The position numbers and the translations under genes were made by a program. A stretch of DNA of 7,717 bases from an uncultured bacterium (GTDB lineage Bacteria; Spirochaetota; Spirochaetia; Sphaerochaetales; Sphaerochaetaceae). Positions 4,429-7,717 of this stretch are shown here, piece after piece; positions within the stretch are counted from its first letter, which is position 1; every line of letters begins with the position of its first letter. Below the pieces are notes generated by a model. It was not told the origin of the DNA. It saw only the letters and a program-made list of their open reading frames with translations, and ran no database searches. The stretch spans positions 1-7,717 of the forward strand of contig CAJMOS010000123.1 in NCBI GenBank assembly GCA_905215015.1, in the 5' to 3' direction.

Positions 4429-6664
4429 CCGGACGCCCCAAAGAAGCGGGAAGCGGCCTGCGCCATCTCCTCCACCGCCACAGCCCTCGCCTTGGTCGGG
4501 AAGGCCTTCTGCATCGTCTTCCCGTAGCTCAGCCGTTCCAGCCTCGCATCGAGCAGGGCGACCACGCCCCGGTCCTCGCTCGTGCGGATCAGCCGTCCGA
4601 TTCCCTGCCGCAGCATCAGCGTCGCATAGGGGACCTGGTAGCAGGAGAAGGGGCTTTCCTTCCAGATGATGCTCCGTTTCTGGCTGTCGGTCAGCGTCTT
4701 GTCGGCCTTGACTTCCGCCTCGCGCTTACGGGCCAGTTCGTCCACCTTGACCATGAAGGGATCCCGCACGTTCCGGAAGGGAATGCGGGGGATGATCACC
4801 ATGGAAAGGGCCGGGCCAGGGATATCCACCCCTTCCCAGAAGGAGTGGGTTCCCAACAGCACGCTGTCGGTATCCTCGAGGAAAGCTTTCGTCAGTTTTC
4901 CCCGCGGAACCTGGCCTTGGAACAGCAAGGTGCGTTCCGTCTCCTTGACCCGGTAGCTCTCTTTTGCCCCCGGCTTGGCGACCGCCAACGCCTTGACCAA
5001 GGTGTACAGGTCGCTGTAGGAGGCAAGCAGCACCAGCACTCCGCCCTTCGCCACCTTGATCAACGAAAGGACAGTCCGGGCCACCGTCTCGTCGTAGGTT
5101 TGGTGGGAACCGGCCTGCCAGCTTGGCATGGCGCTGTCGCCGCGGACGGTCAGGATCAGCATGTTGCGGTCAAAATCGAACGGAGAGGGAAAGGATACCG
5201 GAGCCCCGCCGGCCAAAGGTCGTTTCTGATATCCGAGAAGACCGCTCTGGCGCATCCAGTAGGAGAAATCCCCGCTGGTACCGGCAGCGAGCGTCGCGCT
5301 GGTGAATACAATCGAACGCATCTGGTCATAGAGATCTTCCCGCAGCTGCTTGGCCACCGAGAAGGGAACCATGTCCAGCACCGCCCAGTCCTGCCTCTGG
5401 CCATGGCGGACGAGGACCGAGCGGATGAATTCGTCGGGGTCCGCCTCGTCCATCTTCGGCAGTTCGTCCAGGCTTGCCGCCATCTCCTGGATATGGGTGG
5501 CGATGGCATCCACCTGCGCCACGACGTCCTCGGCTTGCCTGGCGCCCCCGCAGGCCTTCGCCAGATGGCGCAAGTCGCCTGCCAGGTCGGCGCAACCTTC
5601 CTCCACCTTGGCGAGATTCTTCCATACCACTTCGGGGAAATCCCCTTTCTTGGCAATCGGAACCTCCCCTTCGACACCGCCTATCCTGCTTCCAAGGGAA
5701 GCGACAAGCGTCTCGTTGGCGGTCAGCATCAGTTCCCTGAGCTCGTTGATGTTCTGGGAAATCCGCCTGGGCAACCGGGGTGAATCGCAGAGATCGGCAA
5801 GCTGGGGAACCAATGGGGCGGAACCCCTTCCCCCGGTGACCAGATGGCGGAGCAACCCTTCCAGAAGCAGCGGGTCGTAGCTCATGGCGTAGAAGCGCGC
5901 GGCATCATCCTCGATGCCATGCGCCTCGTCGATGACCAGATGACGGAAGGCGGGCAGGACCAGGTCCGCCCCGCTTTCCTCGTTTTCCCTGGCGTCATGC
6001 TTGACCTTGGCGTCGCTGAACAGCAGGGAATGGTTGGTGATCACGATATCGGCCTTCTTCGCCTCCGCCTTCGCTTGATAAAAGAAGCACTCGTCGATGT
6101 AGGGGCAGGAACCGGCAGGACAAAGGTCCTTGTCGGCTCGGATACTGGACCAGAGGGCGTCGCTCACCTTTTCTTCCAGACGGAAGCGCAGTCCGCTTGC
6201 CCCATCCTTGCCCACCTCGTCCCCCACCTTCTCCAGGCTCCGTTTCTGGGCCGGGTTCAACGTGTCCCTCACGTCGAAGAGTTCCTTCCAGCGCCGGATG
6301 CAAAGGTAGTTACCCCGCCCGCAGAGCATGGAGACGCCCGCGGTATAGCCCAGGCGCGTCTGGAGCAGGCTGACATCCTTGTCGTAGAGCTGGGTCACCA
6401 GGTTCAAGGTTCCGGTGGCGATGACGGTGCGCAGCTTGTCATGGTCCCCCAGCTTGCTCCGGCTCTGGCCGGCGTATTCCATGGCGGGCACCAGGTAGGC
6501 GAAGGACTTGCCGATGCCGGTACCGGCCTCGATGATGGCGAAAAGGTCCTGCCCGAAGGCCTGGCTGACCAGGCACGCCATCTGCTCCTGCCCGCTCCGG
6601 TAGGTAAAGCCGTCGATCCCCTTGGAGAGCAATCCCTCGGGGCCGAAAATGGAGCGCATCTCCC

Positions 6665-6668
<4 letters not shown>
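4425..6668 (-). CDS. dinG: DinG-family iron-sulfur DNA helicase (upstream paralogue)
   Basis: This 747-aa helicase is of the same DinG/XPD type as its downstream neighbour but clearly a different protein. Walker A is EAGTGIGKS (47-55), DEAH is at 247-250 and SATL at 457-460. FWEGVD is at 610-615 and QGIGRLIR at 688-695. Cysteines 123, 183, 188 and 194 repeat the same C-x4-C-x5-C cluster spacing. Compared with the neighbour it has a charged segment at about 640-672 (ARKREAEVKADKTLTDSQKR) between motifs V and VI that the other lacks. I start at ATG 6668-6666, which overlaps the activator's stop by 4 bp; the open frame continues to 6908 but there it is a shadow of the activator. ATG 6659 is an alternative start three codons in. 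The C-terminus overlaps the next helicase by 4 bp. The substrate split between the two paralogues cannot be told from sequence. Confidence 0.92.
6490..6530. repeat. 41-bp identical segment, copy in the upstream helicase
   Basis: This is the partner of 4244-4284, in the same orientation about 2.2 kb apart. Nearly fourteen consecutive codons use the same synonymous choices in both genes. Shared purifying selection on the protein does not require this, so recent gene conversion or very strong codon preference is needed to explain it. As direct repeats they could also recombine and delete the DNA between, leaving a fused helicase gene. Confidence 0.85.

Positions 6669-7717
<1,049 letters not shown>

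Noticed and set aside
2104..4527. An 807-codon open frame on the plus strand opposite the downstream helicase, and similar long plus-strand frames opposite the NUP gene (1143-2237) and the upstream helicase (4845-5783, 5844-6773)
   Set aside because: The translations resemble no protein, whereas the minus strand encodes clear families over the same bases. GC-rich codon bias leaves few stops on the opposite strand.

Overview
The window reads as a stretch of chromosome from a GC-rich spirochaete, plausibly a Sphaerochaeta relative. The best evidence is GroES: its mobile-loop and following residues (ETKTTSGLYIPETAQEKTQ, then HDKYAG) resemble treponemal GroES more than proteobacterial forms. A stand-alone groES without an adjacent groEL also fits spirochaetes. 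The taxon is inferred from memory of families, not from a search. I saw no tRNA, rRNA, IS element, phage gene or CRISPR array.

Left end (1-826): a leftward gene begins at 46 and leaves the window after 15 codons. Its upstream DNA holds a near-consensus sigma-54 promoter, short direct and inverted repeats, and a 7-bp hairpin that would mask its ribosome binding site. Next is a leftward 133-aa protein of unknown function (245-646), followed by overlapping inverted repeats and a likely terminator. A divergent promoter region (647-826) separates it from groES.

Middle (827-2328): rightward groES (90 aa) converges on a leftward gene for an exported NUP-family 'purine nucleoside permease'. A strong shared hairpin lies between them (1125-1159). 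The short gap upstream of the NUP gene carries three copies of the octamer ATGCAACA, and a fourth copy lies beside the shared terminator.

Right part (2329-7717): a tight leftward operon in transcription order. It begins with an NtrC-type sigma-54 activator whose receiver domain lies mostly outside the window. Two different DinG/XPD-type superfamily 2 helicases follow, each with the four iron-sulfur cysteines. Both junctions are 4-bp ATGA stop/start overlaps, so the three proteins are probably translationally coupled. The helicases are tandem paralogues, strongly diverged except around the motifs, yet they share a 41-bp identical DNA stretch over Walker A.

The most interesting points are the layered control signals upstream of the left-edge gene, the coupling of a sigma-54 activator to two DNA-repair helicases, the intergenic octamer set around the NUP gene, and the CIRCE-less palindromic groES promoter. 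I did not find a clearly new multi-gene system such as a defence island; most of the window is recognisable housekeeping and accessory chromosome content.
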